Shown here: in pieces, positions 16,592 to 26,402 of the stretch
Position numbering within the stretch: the first letter of the stretch is position 1
Layout of the letters: each line of letters opens with the position of its first letter
Origin: Methylotenera sp.
GTDB taxonomy: Bacteria > Pseudomonadota > Gammaproteobacteria > Burkholderiales > Methylophilaceae
NCBI GenBank assembly: GCA_030682715.1
Contig: JAUXNQ010000017.1
Coordinates: forward strand, 37,742 to 101,741
Reading direction: 5' to 3'
Length of the DNA: 64,000 nt
Made by a program: the position numbers and the translations under genes
The notes under the pieces: generated by a model
Database searches by the model: none
What the model was told of the DNA's origin: nothing
What the model saw: only the letters and a program-made list of their open reading frames with translations

Positions 16592-18130
16592 TCAGAATCT
16601 TCTTTTTGTCATGATGTGATCAACTTCTCTGCTAGTGTCGCCATACCCAGCCTGCGTGAGCAATGCGCGTTCTATGTAACGACTTACTTTTCTGCGTAGG
16701 TTAGGAACCTCTGCACCTTTTGGGAAATATTGTGGAAATTTGAAACTTAACCAAGCATACAAGCTTAGATTGTGGCTAAGTAGCTCCGCTTCTTCCAGAT
16801 GTTTTGGGTTTTGCGCGTCTAGCCAGCTTGGTGCAGGTGGCAAATATCTGGTAGTAGATTCTGACACACTTTTTAGGCACATCAGGTAATAGTCTTTTTC
16901 GAACGCAACATTAAGTGAAATAGGCGCACATACGAAGATATACTTGTCTTTTAAAGACATTTTAGGTGCATGTTCGTCAATGAGCATTGCCTGTGCAATT
17001 TGTGTATTTAGTGATGCTTGTTCAAAAAGAGGGTGTTGAAACTGAGCTCTTTCTTGGTGATAAATGAGTACTTCAGCAATTTTATTCGTATGCAGTAAGT
17101 GTGCAACGCTACTGATCTGCATTAAATTAATGCAGACGGGGAGTTTGCTTAAATCAGAAGTGTCATCGGTTGATAACATATGTTCAATATGAATAAGCTC
17201 GTCATTTTCAAGCACATTGACATAGCCCGTTTCATATATACCAAACCTTCCTGCACGCCCTGCAATCTGCCGTACCTCGGTCATGTTAAGTAGTCGTGAT
17301 GCTACGCCATCAAACTTATGAATATTTGAGAATATCACGCGGCGTATCGGTAAGTTTAAGCCCATGCCAATTGCATCGGTTGCCACTAAGATATCTGCTT
17401 GACCAGCGTTAAAGCGTTCGGATTCCGTTCGCCGTACCTCTGGGGATAAAGCGCCGTAAATACTCGCCACACTGAAGCCCCACTGGCGAAATCTAGCTGA
17501 AAAAGTAAGTACATCTTTGCGGCTGAATGCAATGATTGCATCGCCTTTTTGTAGCCTAGGTTTAAGCTTCTGACGGCTGTAATGCTTTCCACACATACTT
17601 TCATGTTCTAACACCAGTGGTGTCTTGCGCGCTAAATGTGTGATGTCATAAGTTTCGTTAAGTGACTCAATGGTTGCAATGCAAGGTGATGTAACAGCGG
17701 TTGAGCCGCAAATAAAAACTGTTGAAGCGGGTGCACCTACTAGTGCTGCTGTCCATGCGGCGCCACGGTCTGGATCTTGTAGCATTTGAATTTCATCAAT
17801 GACTGCCACATCAACTGCTTTGTTAGCGTTCATCATTTCAATGGTGGATGCCGTATGTTTGGCACCTTCCATGATGACGCGCTCCTCACCAGTAATAAGG
17901 TTGCACGGGACTCCAGATGCTACCAGTCTGTCGCGAATCTCCATTGCAAGTAACCTAAGCGGTGCTAGATACACGCCAGATTCTGCTTGTTCTAATGCCT
18001 GTAATGCCTGATAGGTTTTGCCCGAGTTGGTAGGGCCAAGATAAAAGTGATGATGCCGCTTAAGCATACGAGCAAGGGGAAAGCTGTCTGTATAGCTTCT
18101 CGGCGTTAAATCTTGGCTGGTTAGTTTCAT
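16592..18130 (-). CDS. SUV3-like DExH RNA helicase
   Basis: A 512-residue superfamily 2 helicase resembling mitochondrial SUV3, an NTP-dependent RNA unwinding enzyme that partners with RNases in mitochondria. Motif I is GPTNSGKTYQAL (about 32), motif II DEIQM (about 112), motif III-like ICGSTAV, motif IV-V IAFSRKD and VATDAIGMGLNLPIRRVIF, and motif VI QIAGRAGRFGIYE. A SUV3-type C-terminal region follows, with the short tail typical of the family. Such proteins are patchily distributed in proteobacteria. No ribosome site is obvious at the ATG. It is transcribed toward the beta-CASP nuclease gene; physical proximity of an RNA helicase and an RNA nuclease suggests, but does not prove, a joint role in RNA turnover. 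Confidence 0.9.
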   Translation of the reverse strand: MKLTSQDLTPRSYTDSFPLARMLKRHHHFYLGPTNSGKTYQALQALEQAESGVYLAPLRLLAMEIRDRLVASGVPCNLITGEERVIMEGAKHTASTIEMMNANKAVDVAVIDEIQMLQDPDRGAAWTAALVGAPASTVFICGSTAVTSPCIATIESLNETYDITHLARKTPLVLEHESMCGKHYSRQKLKPRLQKGDAIIAFSRKDVLTFSARFRQWGFSVASIYGALSPEVRRTESERFNAGQADILVATDAIGMGLNLPIRRVIFSNIHKFDGVASRLLNMTEVRQIAGRAGRFGIYETGYVNVLENDELIHIEHMLSTDDTSDLSKLPVCINLMQISSVAHLLHTNKIAEVLIYHQERAQFQHPLFEQASLNTQIAQAMLIDEHAPKMSLKDKYIFVCAPISLNVAFEKDYYLMCLKSVSESTTRYLPPAPSWLDAQNPKHLEEAELLSHNLSLYAWLSFKFPQYFPKGAEVPNLRRKVSRYIERALLTQAGYGDTSREVDHIMTKRRF

Positions 18131-18425
18131 GCTGATGTGAATTTATATCAAAACAATTAAAACACCAACATGATTATTTAGAAGTAAAGTGGTGGCATGA
18201 TGTGGTTTGAATGAAGCTAGTTTTAAATCTAGGTTGAATTGTACTGTTGGTAATTTAACTGCGCTATCTTGTGTTAGTTGGCAGACGTAATTTATTTAGT
18301 TTCACCTGATGCTCAGTTGTGAATCGTATGCTTTATATCTAAATAATCCATGTCGATAAGTATTAGATAAATCATAAGATACAAAGCAAGGTAAAATATC
18401 ACCATTAAAAAATCATTAAATTTTT

Positions 18426-20270
18426 ATGGCAACTATACGTTTACTTCCAGACCAGCTCATTAGCCAAATCGCCGCAGGTGAAGTGGTCGAACGTCCTGCA
18501 TCTGCTTTGAAAGAGTTGTTAGAAAATAGTCTGGATGCGGGTAGCACTGATATTCAAGTCTCTTTGTTGCAAGGAGGCATTAAGCAAATGCGTGTCACAG
18601 ATAATGGCGCTGGCGTTGCTAAAGAGGATTTGATGCTCGCGCTAACTCGCCATGCTACTAGTAAAATAGCAAGCCTTGAGGATTTAGAGTCGGTCGCTAG
18701 CTTGGGTTTTCGTGGTGAGGCTTTGGCGAGCATTGCTTCAATCTCTCGTACACAGTTATTAAGCCGTCAATTTGATAGTAAGCATGCATGGCGTATTGCA
18801 TCTGAAGGCAGTGATGTTTCTGCGATTGAGCCCGCAGCGTTGGATGCGGGCACAGTGATTGAAGTGTCTGATTTGTATTTCAACACCCCTGCGCGTCGTA
18901 AGTTTTTAAAAACAGAGGCTACCGAGTTTGGCCATTGTGAAGAGATGTTTACGCGGATTGCGCTTTCACGCCCTGATGTTGGTTTAATGTTGCAGCACAA
19001 TGGACGAGCTCTAAGTCGCTTGGCAATTGTTCAGCCTGAAAGAAGATTTTCTGAGGTTTTAGGGAGTGAGTTTGTTGCAGAGTCCATTAGTGTGGATGAG
19101 TCAGTTGCTGGGTTGCGCTTATGGGGGATGGCAGCAAAACCGACCTTTAATCGCAATAGTCGAGACACGCAGTATGTTTACGTAAATGGTCGATTTGTGC
19201 GAGATAAAGTGATTTCTCATGCGATAAGGCAAGCTTATCAGGACGTATTGCATCACGATAGGCATCCTGCTTTCGTGTTATTTTTGGAGCTGGACCCGAA
19301 TCTGGTGGATGTTAATGTCCATCCTGCCAAAACTGAAGTTAGATTTAGAGATAGTCAGTCTATCCATCGATTTGTATTTCACTCGCTCAACAAAGCACTG
19401 GCGATTCCAACGGGTGTTTCTAATTCAGTTACTGCAAATCAGGCACAATATAATCCGTTTAGCCCACAGGCTTCGCATAATGGCTTTTCGAATACAGGTT
19501 CTTCTAATCCAGTTTTATATCCGACTCACCAATCTCAAATTAACTTAAGTGCTCATGAAGGCCCAAGTTTTTATGAGTCAATGTTTGGCGGTAATCAGAA
19601 TCAGGCGTCCAATGCTACTTCCGCGTTTACTAGTTTAGTACCTGACAATTTAGCTAGTAAAGAAGCACTACATGACTACCCACTTGGCTTTGCGGTTGGT
19701 CAAGTGCATGGTGTATACGTACTTGCTCAAAATAAAGATGGCTTGGTGGTCGTTGATATGCATGCCGCACATGAGCGGATTATGTATGAGAAATTAAAGA
19801 ATTCATTAGATAACAACACTGTACAGATGCAGCCATTATTGTTGCCAGTTAGTTTTAATGCGGACAAGCTTGAGGTGGCGGCTGTACAAGAAGCTTTGGC
19901 AAGTAATCATGCAACGCTCCAGCAACTAGGGTTTGATATTGCAATACTGTCACCAACGACACTTGCTGTGCGTGCTGTGCCAACCATGTTGCAAGATGCT
20001 GATGCAGTAACTTTAGCGCGAGACGTGTTACGTGATCTTCGGGAGTATGGCGCAAGCAGAGTGCTGACTGAACGTAGAAATGAGCTACTTGGTACCATGG
20101 CATGCCACGCAGCGGTACGTGCTAATCGTTCTCTAACTATTCCAGAAATGAATGCTTTGCTGCGAGATATGGAAGCAACCGAACGTTCAGGCCAGTGTAA
20201 TCATGGTCGACCTACTTGGTTTCAGGTGAGTATGTCAGATTTAGATAAAATGTTCATGCGGGGCAAATGA
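18426..20270 (+). CDS. mutL: DNA mismatch repair protein MutL (endonuclease type)
   Basis: MutL couples mismatch recognition by MutS to strand incision. The 614-residue protein has the N-terminal GHKL ATPase with IAAGEVVERPASALKELLEN (about 14-33), the DNGAGV and ATSKI motifs, GFRGEALASIASI, and FNTPARRKFLK. The C-terminal domain keeps the metal motif of nicking MutLs, DMHAAHERIMYE (about 444-455, consensus DQHA-x2-E-x4-E), plus ACHAAVRA and CNHGRPTW. It should therefore nick DNA itself and not need MutH. A Ser/Asn/Gln-rich linker (about 335-405) separates the domains. About 295 bp of AT-rich sequence precede the ATG, with no gene seen there. It stands alone here; miaA, the usual next gene, is 2.4 kb further on, beyond two reverse-strand genes. 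Confidence 0.96.
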   Translation: MATIRLLPDQLISQIAAGEVVERPASALKELLENSLDAGSTDIQVSLLQGGIKQMRVTDNGAGVAKEDLMLALTRHATSKIASLEDLESVASLGFRGEALASIASISRTQLLSRQFDSKHAWRIASEGSDVSAIEPAALDAGTVIEVSDLYFNTPARRKFLKTEATEFGHCEEMFTRIALSRPDVGLMLQHNGRALSRLAIVQPERRFSEVLGSEFVAESISVDESVAGLRLWGMAAKPTFNRNSRDTQYVYVNGRFVRDKVISHAIRQAYQDVLHHDRHPAFVLFLELDPNLVDVNVHPAKTEVRFRDSQSIHRFVFHSLNKALAIPTGVSNSVTANQAQYNPFSPQASHNGFSNTGSSNPVLYPTHQSQINLSAHEGPSFYESMFGGNQNQASNATSAFTSLVPDNLASKEALHDYPLGFAVGQVHGVYVLAQNKDGLVVVDMHAAHERIMYEKLKNSLDNNTVQMQPLLLPVSFNADKLEVAAVQEALASNHATLQQLGFDIAILSPTTLAVRAVPTMLQDADAVTLARDVLRDLREYGASRVLTERRNELLGTMACHAAVRANRSLTIPEMNALLRDMEATERSGQCNHGRPTWFQVSMSDLDKMFMRGK

Positions 20271-20324
20271 TAACCCCAATCTGCCATCACTAGTGCTGTG
20301 TAGATTGATGGATACAGTTATGAG

Positions 20325-22025
20325 TTAATTTACTCTTTTAAATTTCTTTTCAAGCCAGCGCCAAACCAAACTGTTTGGTACTTCAATCCCATCAATAATA
20401 TAAGTCAATGTCTTCGTATTATTTAATATTGTCGGTAATATTGATTTAGCCTCGGGGCTACCACAGAACAAGATGCGGTCACCTGCTTTTAAGCGGGTGG
20501 CGGGGTCTGGCACAAGGCTAGGTGCATTGTTACGTAATAGTAAAATTGGTACCAGATTCAGCTGATCTTCCCTATTCGCTGGATCTTGCATTAGGTGCTG
20601 TAAGGTGACATTTAAACCCAATTTAATGAGTTCTATGATGGCAGGGCTATTTTCTTCATCAATTTTAACCGCCCAAGTTTCAGGCACTGTTTCACCCATG
20701 GTCATCACTAATTGACTAATTAGTTTATTTGCCCAGTCGTTGGTTTGGTTGCGTGCCAAGCTTAGAAATTGAGCCAGTAAAGGTGAAATCATGTGCGCTA
20801 AGCATTCATGCGCGATAATTTCCGTGGGTTGCATGGTAATGTCTGCATTGAACTGCTTAAATAATCGACCGTTGTGACGTCTGTTTTTGCGTATCACTAC
20901 AAAAAGTTTTGGATTTAATTCAAATGCAGTCATGACAATCGACAGATTATTAGTATCGTTGTCTGTCCCTGCAACGATACCCACAGCATTCGTGATGTCA
21001 GCTTCAAGCAAGGTTTTTGCTTCAGTGCCGCTACCAACAATGCAATCATTACATCCTGTCATTTCTGGCATAGCCTCAATAATCGTGGTTGTAATGTTTT
21101 CGCGTTCTAAATTTTGTACGACCGACTTACCAAATCGACCAAAGCCACAAACTACCCACATGCCTTTGGGTGGAGTTTCAGGCGGGGGCAATGTATCACC
21201 TGGGACGCCAGTTAGCCATTCATGTAATAAGTAAGTGCCCAATGCGTGTACACGCATCGCAAGTTGGTCGCCAAATAGTGTGTAGGGGTTGATAATATGG
21301 TCCGTACCAAATGAAGCCATGTTGGCAGCAATATCATCACGTTCTGCACGAGCAATGACAAGTAATTCAGGGTTCATTAGCTTTACGGCAACAGCTACCG
21401 CAAGGTTAACATTGTCGTCATCGGTAAGCGTGATGACACCACTACATAGTGGATGCAGTACGCCAGCTCTTTCCAGATTTTCTGGAAGAATTGCATCTGC
21501 ACATAAAGATGGAATGATGTTTCTAGTGTCGGTTAATTCTAGTTCGTTGAGACGGTCTTGCTGAGGCTCAATAATCACTACACGCATGCCTTTTTCATCC
21601 AAGGCTTTTGCTAATAAGCTAGACGACTGACCATAGCTACAAAGGATATAAAAAGGTTCTTGTAGCTGCCGTACTTTATTGGCAAACCCTTCGGTAGTAA
21701 CTGCTAGGCGAAGTCCTGTATCTTGCAACAAAGTAATAATCTTACCGACAGCATAAAACCACGGAATAACAGTAAGGTATATCGAAAATGTTAGCCATAA
21801 GCGTTGCGCTTTACTGTAAGCGTAGGGGATTTCACCAAAACCAATGGTGGTGGCAGTGTAGCTGATGACATATAAAGCATCAAAGATGCTCATCTTCCAA
21901 GGCTGACCTTTGTCGTCAACCCCAGGCATTAATGTTAAGCCGATAATTGCAATGGCAAAGCTAACAATAATTAAAATCAGTGGGCGCCTTAAGCGACGTA
22001 ATATTAAAAACAGTATGCTATCCAT
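20325..22025 (-). CDS. Potassium channel / NAD-binding (RCK, TrkA-N) protein
   Basis: A 566-residue inner-membrane protein of the Kch type. Two transmembrane helices (about 12-33 and 75-98) flank a pore with the filter motif TTIGFGEIPY, a variant of TVGYGD. Two cytosolic RCK/TrkA-N domains follow: the first around FYILCSYGQSSSLLAKAL (about 120) and the second around WVVCGFGRFGKSVVQNL (about 285), each with a Rossmann glycine motif, and a TrkA-C-like tail (about 480-560). It probably conducts K+ under ligand or redox control. The gene follows the DUF6394 gene by 29 bp on the same strand, so they likely form a two-gene operon, and it converges on mutL. The Phe-for-Tyr filter change occurs in some bacterial channels; ion selectivity is not provable from sequence. 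Confidence 0.88.
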   Translation of the reverse strand: MDSILFLILRRLRRPLILIIVSFAIAIIGLTLMPGVDDKGQPWKMSIFDALYVISYTATTIGFGEIPYAYSKAQRLWLTFSIYLTVIPWFYAVGKIITLLQDTGLRLAVTTEGFANKVRQLQEPFYILCSYGQSSSLLAKALDEKGMRVVIIEPQQDRLNELELTDTRNIIPSLCADAILPENLERAGVLHPLCSGVITLTDDDNVNLAVAVAVKLMNPELLVIARAERDDIAANMASFGTDHIINPYTLFGDQLAMRVHALGTYLLHEWLTGVPGDTLPPPETPPKGMWVVCGFGRFGKSVVQNLERENITTTIIEAMPEMTGCNDCIVGSGTEAKTLLEADITNAVGIVAGTDNDTNNLSIVMTAFELNPKLFVVIRKNRRHNGRLFKQFNADITMQPTEIIAHECLAHMISPLLAQFLSLARNQTNDWANKLISQLVMTMGETVPETWAVKIDEENSPAIIELIKLGLNVTLQHLMQDPANREDQLNLVPILLLRNNAPSLVPDPATRLKAGDRILFCGSPEAKSILPTILNNTKTLTYIIDGIEVPNSLVWRWLEKKFKRVN

Positions 22026-22054
22026 GCTGATTAACCTAATGAGCTAATTTGTAA

Positions 22055-22429
22055 CTAACGTTTTTGGCTGATGGTTTCAGAAATTAACAGTACCACTGAA
22101 ATGATATTAGCCATTAATGCACCGCCTGATAAGGAAACGATATATACCGTCAGGCTGGCTTCGTCGTAATTGCCACTCAATGCTGCCCATAGAATAGCAG
22201 CGGTAATCAGTTGTAAATCTGCAGCCAAGCTGGTGGATAGCAATATCGCACCTACGTGTGTACGATCACCAAATTTAAGGACGGTTGCAATTAGGCTAAC
22301 GATAATCGCTGCGTATAACTCGTAAACATGGTGATGACTAGGGTTATCAATATCACCAATGAAAAACCCGAAATTCAATGTCATTGCAAGTACGATGAAA
22401 AAACCAAAGACAACTTTTTCTAAATTCAT
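22055..22429 (-). CDS. DUF6394-like small integral membrane protein
   Basis: A 124-residue hydrophobic protein with about four transmembrane segments (near 5-25, 38-55, 60-83, 98-120). It resembles the DUF6394 family found next to TrkA/Kch-type potassium channels; function is unknown. The ATG at 22429 (MNLEKVVFG) is chosen because an AGGA lies seven bases upstream; the frame extends six codons to a TTG with no ribosome site. It precedes the RCK channel gene by 29 bp, suggesting a role as a channel accessory or assembly subunit (inference from context). It contains the hydrophilic loop DIDNPSHHHVYE, whose histidine cluster could bind metal. Confidence 0.75.
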   Translation of the reverse strand: MNLEKVVFGFFIVLAMTLNFGFFIGDIDNPSHHHVYELYAAIIVSLIATVLKFGDRTHVGAILLSTSLAADLQLITAAILWAALSGNYDEASLTVYIVSLSGGALMANIISVVLLISETISQKR

Positions 22430-22640
22430 GGATAATCCTATCAACAAATGGCGTGCAGAATATATACTAATTTAGCGCTAGATCATCAAATGACAGCAAT
22501 AAATGAATATATGACATTAACGGTATTATACAGATTCCATCTGAATCTGATTGCAAGAAGTAATGGCCTATAAGGGTTATTGCTATATTTAACTAAAGAT
22601 ACTCCATCTCAGGGAGGTATCTTAATTAAGAATATATTGA

Positions 22641-23591
22641 ATGAATCAAACCACATTGCCACCAGCTATTTTTTTAATGGGGCCAACCGCCAGCGGTAAG
22701 ACCAATTTGGCAGTGAGTCTATATAAAAAACTGCCGATAGAATTGATCAGTGTAGATTCTGCACTAGTTTATCAAGAAATGAATATAGGTACGGCAAAGC
22801 CAAGTGCTGAAGTATTGGCAGAGGCGCCACATGCTTTGATTGATGTTATTCCACCCACTGAAGTTTACTCAGCCTCTCAGTTTAGAAATGACGCATTAAG
22901 GTTAATGGCTGATATCACAGCACGTGGAAAAATCCCATTGTTGGTGGGTGGAACAATGCTTTATTTTAAAGCGCTAGAGGAAGGCTTAAGCCAATTGCCT
23001 GAAGCGGATGCGGAAGTTAGGCAACAAATTGAACAAGAAGCATTAGAAGCTGGCTGGCCAGCCATGCATGCAAAACTAGCATTGATAGACCCTGAAAGTG
23101 CTGCACGTTTACAGCCTAACGATGTGCAAAGAATAGAGCGTGCTTTAGAGGTTTACCGAATCACTGGGCGATCCATGACGTCACTGCATCAAGCAACAAG
23201 TGGTGTTGCCTTGCCGTATCGATTACTCAAGATTGCGCTGGTGCCGAGTGATCGTAAAGTGTTGCATGAGCGAATTGCTGTCAGGTTTGAACAAATGCTA
23301 ACGGATGGATTTATTGGTGAAGTGAAGGCGTTAGTGAAAAAACACCCTGGATTGACGCCTGATAGTACTTCAATGCGCTGCGTAGGTTATCGTCAAGCTT
23401 TGGAGTATTTGGCGGGCATGTATAGTGAAGCTGAACTACGCGATAGAGGTGTTTTTGCAACGCGTCAGTTAGCAAAGCGTCAGCTGACATGGTTACGCGG
23501 TATGGAAAATATACAACAAGTAGATTGTTTAAATACACTGATGCGTGAGGAAGTGTTGAATACTGTTACCGCATTTATTAAAGGACAATGA
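22641..23591 (+). CDS. miaA: tRNA dimethylallyltransferase
   Basis: MiaA transfers a dimethylallyl group to A37 of tRNAs reading UNN codons. The 316-residue protein has the P-loop [15 protein letters not shown] at residue 11, the [17 protein letters not shown] substrate motif, [15 protein letters not shown], and [14 protein letters not shown] near the C-terminus. Length is normal. ATG 22641 is the first start after an in-frame stop, but the strong AGGGAGGT at 22611-22618 lies 22 bases upstream, further than usual; the AAG nearer the ATG is weak. The stop overlaps the next gene (ATGATGA), so the membrane protein downstream is probably co-translated. Confidence 0.96.
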   Translation: MNQTTLPPAIFLMGPTASGKTNLAVSLYKKLPIELISVDSALVYQEMNIGTAKPSAEVLAEAPHALIDVIPPTEVYSASQFRNDALRLMADITARGKIPLLVGGTMLYFKALEEGLSQLPEADAEVRQQIEQEALEAGWPAMHAKLALIDPESAARLQPNDVQRIERALEVYRITGRSMTSLHQATSGVALPYRLLKIALVPSDRKVLHERIAVRFEQMLTDGFIGEVKALVKKHPGLTPDSTSMRCVGYRQALEYLAGMYSEAELRDRGVFATRQLAKRQLTWLRGMENIQQVDCLNTLMREEVLNTVTAFIKGQ

Positions 23592-24178
23592 TGAAAAACT
23601 TTGTTAAAGAAAACTTGGTGTTAGTCGTAGGGCTGACTTTCCCTATATTGTTGATTCTTATTTTCTTTGCATCGAATGTGATTCCAAAGTTAATGAGTCC
23701 ACCACCACAGTATGAAATGTTGTTTACCACCAAGCAATATGATTATCAGAATAAGTCAGGCTACTTGATTGATTTTTTAGTTAAAAACCAGAAGTTAATG
23801 GTTAAAGTTAGCAAGAGTGAGGGCAAAGACATCAATTATGATTTAACGCGATTGATGGCTTACGATGCCAAGACAGACACAGTGCGTGAAATTACAGTGG
23901 ATATTTCTAAAGCCGCTGCATCCGCAGTTGATGGTGTTGCAGTATTGCAAGAAACGGAAAATATGATGATTGATACGGCAATGGTCTCACAAGACGGTTA
24001 TAGTCTAGATGGCCCCAGTTATGGTGGGGGTGGTATGGTCGGTGGGTTGTTTGGTGCTGGCTATCGCGATAGTGGCTTTAGGCTTAGAAAAGGAAGTATT
24101 GGTTATAAAATCCCTAATACACAACAGCATTATTACTATAACCAAGTGAGATTTGTTGGTTGGGTCATCAAAAAATAA
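23588..24178 (+). CDS. Hypothetical membrane-anchored protein
   Basis: A 196-residue protein I do not recognise. One N-terminal transmembrane helix (about 9-30) with a Lys-flanked start implies a signal anchor, leaving about 160 residues probably in the periplasm. The central part is charged and rich in beta-strand-like sequence; near 140-160 is a Gly-rich stretch ([14 protein letters not shown]) followed by a conserved-looking basic tail. It overlaps the stop of miaA by four bases and is followed nine bases later by a multi-spanning membrane protein, so the three form an operon. Nothing indicates an enzymatic activity. The two membrane proteins may act together (inference). Confidence 0.75.
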   Translation: MMKNFVKENLVLVVGLTFPILLILIFFASNVIPKLMSPPPQYEMLFTTKQYDYQNKSGYLIDFLVKNQKLMVKVSKSEGKDINYDLTRLMAYDAKTDTVREITVDISKAAASAVDGVAVLQETENMMIDTAMVSQDGYSLDGPSYGGGGMVGGLFGAGYRDSGFRLRKGSIGYKIPNTQQHYYYNQVRFVGWVIKK

Positions 24179-24187
24179 GGAGCTGTA

Positions 24188-25117
24188 ATGTCACTTAAAG
24201 ATGATGCTTTGCAAGATATCGTTTCACTAGCGAAACATAATCAAATCACCTTAGCTGAGATTGCACAGGCGCTCAATGCATCGTTACAGCAACCAAACAA
24301 GGAGCCATCGGGAGTGCTGTCCAAGTTGTTTGGGTACATAGGCGGGATTTTCGTGTTTGCAGGAATCGGTGTTTTTATCTCAATGTATTGGGATGACTTT
24401 AGCTCAGCATCACGTGTGATTGTGACGCTAGGTACGGGCCTGACTGCTTTTGTGATGGGCTTGATTTGTTTGACTGATGCTAAATATGAGCGTGCTGCAA
24501 CGCCATTATTTTTAATATCGTCGGTGTTGCAACCAACTGGCATTATGGTGATGTTGCAGGAGTACTCATCAGGTGGTGATGTGCGTCATGGCTTGTTGTT
24601 CATGGCTAGCTATATGCTGGTTCAGCAAGTGGCAGTTTTTTGGGAAAAACAGCGTACTGTGATGGCGTTTAGTGCAATATTGTTCGGATGCATCTTTTTT
24701 GCAAATTTATTTGATATCTGGGATGTGAATGAAAAGCTGATTGGTATGGTGATTGGTAGTGCTTTGTTGTGTATTGCGTATGCGATTAATCAATCTAAGC
24801 ATATTGCGATTGCCCCGTTTTGGTACTTTGTGGGTGCGGTGTTGTTATTATGGTCAATATTTGAATCTGTAGAAAATACCTTGTTGGAACCTTTGTACCT
24901 TGGTGCTACAGCTTTTATCATATTTCTAAGTACGTATGTGCGTAGTAGAATACTCTTACTGGTAGGTACCATCACGATGTTGCTGTATATCGGATACTAT
25001 ACCGCAGAGCATTTTGCAAACACCGTGGGTTGGCCTATTGCTTTGGTGATGATAGGCATTGCCTTAATTGGCCTGAGTGCAATGGCAGTACGCTTGAATA
25101 ATCAATACATTAAGTAG
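24188..25117 (+). CDS. DUF2157-like multi-spanning membrane protein
   Basis: A 309-residue protein with a short soluble N-terminus (about 1-50, resembling the helical start of DUF2157 proteins) and about eight hydrophobic helices from residue 50 to the end. Function of the family is unknown. AAGGAG precedes the ATG at ideal distance. It is the last gene of the miaA unit; its stop faces that of dapC, with a strong hairpin between. No catalytic motif was seen. Membership of DUF2157 is a judgement from the overall pattern and could be wrong; that it is a real membrane protein is secure. Confidence 0.75.
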   Translation: MSLKDDALQDIVSLAKHNQITLAEIAQALNASLQQPNKEPSGVLSKLFGYIGGIFVFAGIGVFISMYWDDFSSASRVIVTLGTGLTAFVMGLICLTDAKYERAATPLFLISSVLQPTGIMVMLQEYSSGGDVRHGLLFMASYMLVQQVAVFWEKQRTVMAFSAILFGCIFFANLFDIWDVNEKLIGMVIGSALLCIAYAINQSKHIAIAPFWYFVGAVLLLWSIFESVENTLLEPLYLGATAFIIFLSTYVRSRILLLVGTITMLLYIGYYTAEHFANTVGWPIALVMIGIALIGLSAMAVRLNNQYIK

Positions 25118-25140
25118 ATGTTAGCGCAAAATTAATTGCG

Positions 25141-25178
25141 ACAAGACCAATCTGCTTTATACAGATTAGTCTTGTTGT
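25141..25178. terminator. Bidirectional terminator hairpin between convergent genes
   Basis: ACAAGACCAATCTG (25141-25154) pairs with CAGATTAGTCTTGT (25162-25175) across a 7-base loop, 14 bp with one mismatch that can wobble in RNA. It lies between the stops of the DUF2157-like gene and dapC, which converge. Only short T-rich sequence follows on either side, so efficiency is uncertain. Confidence 0.6.
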
Positions 25179-25185
25179 TAGTCAC

Positions 25186-26388
25186 TTAGAAATGATTGCT
25201 AATTCGATTAGCGGCTTCAATGCATTCATCATAGGAGGCGACTAGCGCCATGCGGATGAAGTTTTTACCTGGATTAACACCGTGCGCATCGCGCGCTAAA
25301 AAGCTGCCAGGAAGCACTGTAATATTGAGGTCTCGGTATAATTTTACTGCAAAATCTGTATCCGAAATGCTCGGATCATTAATCTTTGCCCATAGATAAA
25401 ATGCGGCATCTGGCACTGCGACATCCAATACCTTAGTCAGCAATGGCGTTACATCTTTAAATTTCGCGGTGTACAACCTGCGGTTTTCAATCACATGTGC
25501 TTCATCATCCCATGCCGCAATAGAGGCCGCTTGAACCGCAGGGTTCATCGCGCAACCATGATAAGTGCGGTAGAGCGTAAATGATTCAATAATTTTTTCA
25601 TCGCCAGCGACAAAACCTGAACGCATGCCAGGTACGTTTGAGCGCTTCGAGAGCGAACTGAACACAACGAGATTTTTGTAGTCTCTCCCTAATAAGTGAG
25701 CGGCTTGCAATGCACCTAATGGCGGTGACTTTTCATCAAAATAAATTTCTGAGTAGCACTCATCGGCTGCAATCACGAAGTTGTATTGGTCCGATAGGCT
25801 GAAAATAGTGCGCCATTGATCTAAACTTTTGACCTTGCCAGAAGGGTTGCCAGGACTGCAAATATATACCAGTTGTGTACGTGCTAATACATCGGTTGGC
25901 ACGCTAGAAAAATCCATGACATGGTGATGGTTTGGATCTTGATGTGGCAGAGTATTAAGAAAGTAGGGGGTAGCACCAGCCAAAAACGCAGCACCTTCGT
26001 AAATTTGATAAAACGGATTGGGTGAAATGACAACAGGGTCGGGTTTTGTTTTATCAATAATCACTTGAGCAAATGCAAATAATGCTTCGCGGCTACCAGT
26101 TACTGGCAAAATTGCCTTTTCAGGATTAAGGGCTGGCACTTGATAGCGGCGTGAAATCCAGTTGGAAATCGCACTTCTTAGCTCAATTGAGCCTATAGTC
26201 GTGGGATAATTAGCTAACCCAGCCAGGTGGTTGACTAATGCATCTTTAATTAACTGCGGAGTTTCGTGCTTGGGTTCACCTATCGATAAGTTAATAGGTG
26301 TAAAACCTGCATTGGGAGCAATCCCTTTAAATAGATCGCGCAGACGTTGAAATGGGTAAGGCTGTAATAAATTTAGATTTGGATTCAT
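25186..26388 (-). CDS. dapC: Succinyldiaminopimelate transaminase (DapC)
   Basis: A PLP enzyme of aminotransferase class I/II, 400 residues, most like betaproteobacterial DapC, which makes N-succinyl-LL-2,6-diaminopimelate in lysine and peptidoglycan synthesis. Motifs are INLSIGEPKHETP at the N-terminus, PVTGSREALFAFAQ, CSPGNPSGKV (about 190), the PLP Lys in SSLSKRSNVPGMRSGFVAGD (about 250), and the C-terminal FIRMALV with the carboxylate-binding Arg. The ATG is 14 bp from the GTG of the divergent EamA transporter, so the two promoters must lie inside or over each other's coding starts. Other class I aminotransferase specificities cannot be ruled out by motif alone. Confidence 0.88.
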   Translation of the reverse strand: MNPNLNLLQPYPFQRLRDLFKGIAPNAGFTPINLSIGEPKHETPQLIKDALVNHLAGLANYPTTIGSIELRSAISNWISRRYQVPALNPEKAILPVTGSREALFAFAQVIIDKTKPDPVVISPNPFYQIYEGAAFLAGATPYFLNTLPHQDPNHHHVMDFSSVPTDVLARTQLVYICSPGNPSGKVKSLDQWRTIFSLSDQYNFVIAADECYSEIYFDEKSPPLGALQAAHLLGRDYKNLVVFSSLSKRSNVPGMRSGFVAGDEKIIESFTLYRTYHGCAMNPAVQAASIAAWDDEAHVIENRRLYTAKFKDVTPLLTKVLDVAVPDAAFYLWAKINDPSISDTDFAVKLYRDLNITVLPGSFLARDAHGVNPGKNFIRMALVASYDECIEAANRISNHF

Positions 26389-26402
26389 AAGGTAACATTA
26401 TA

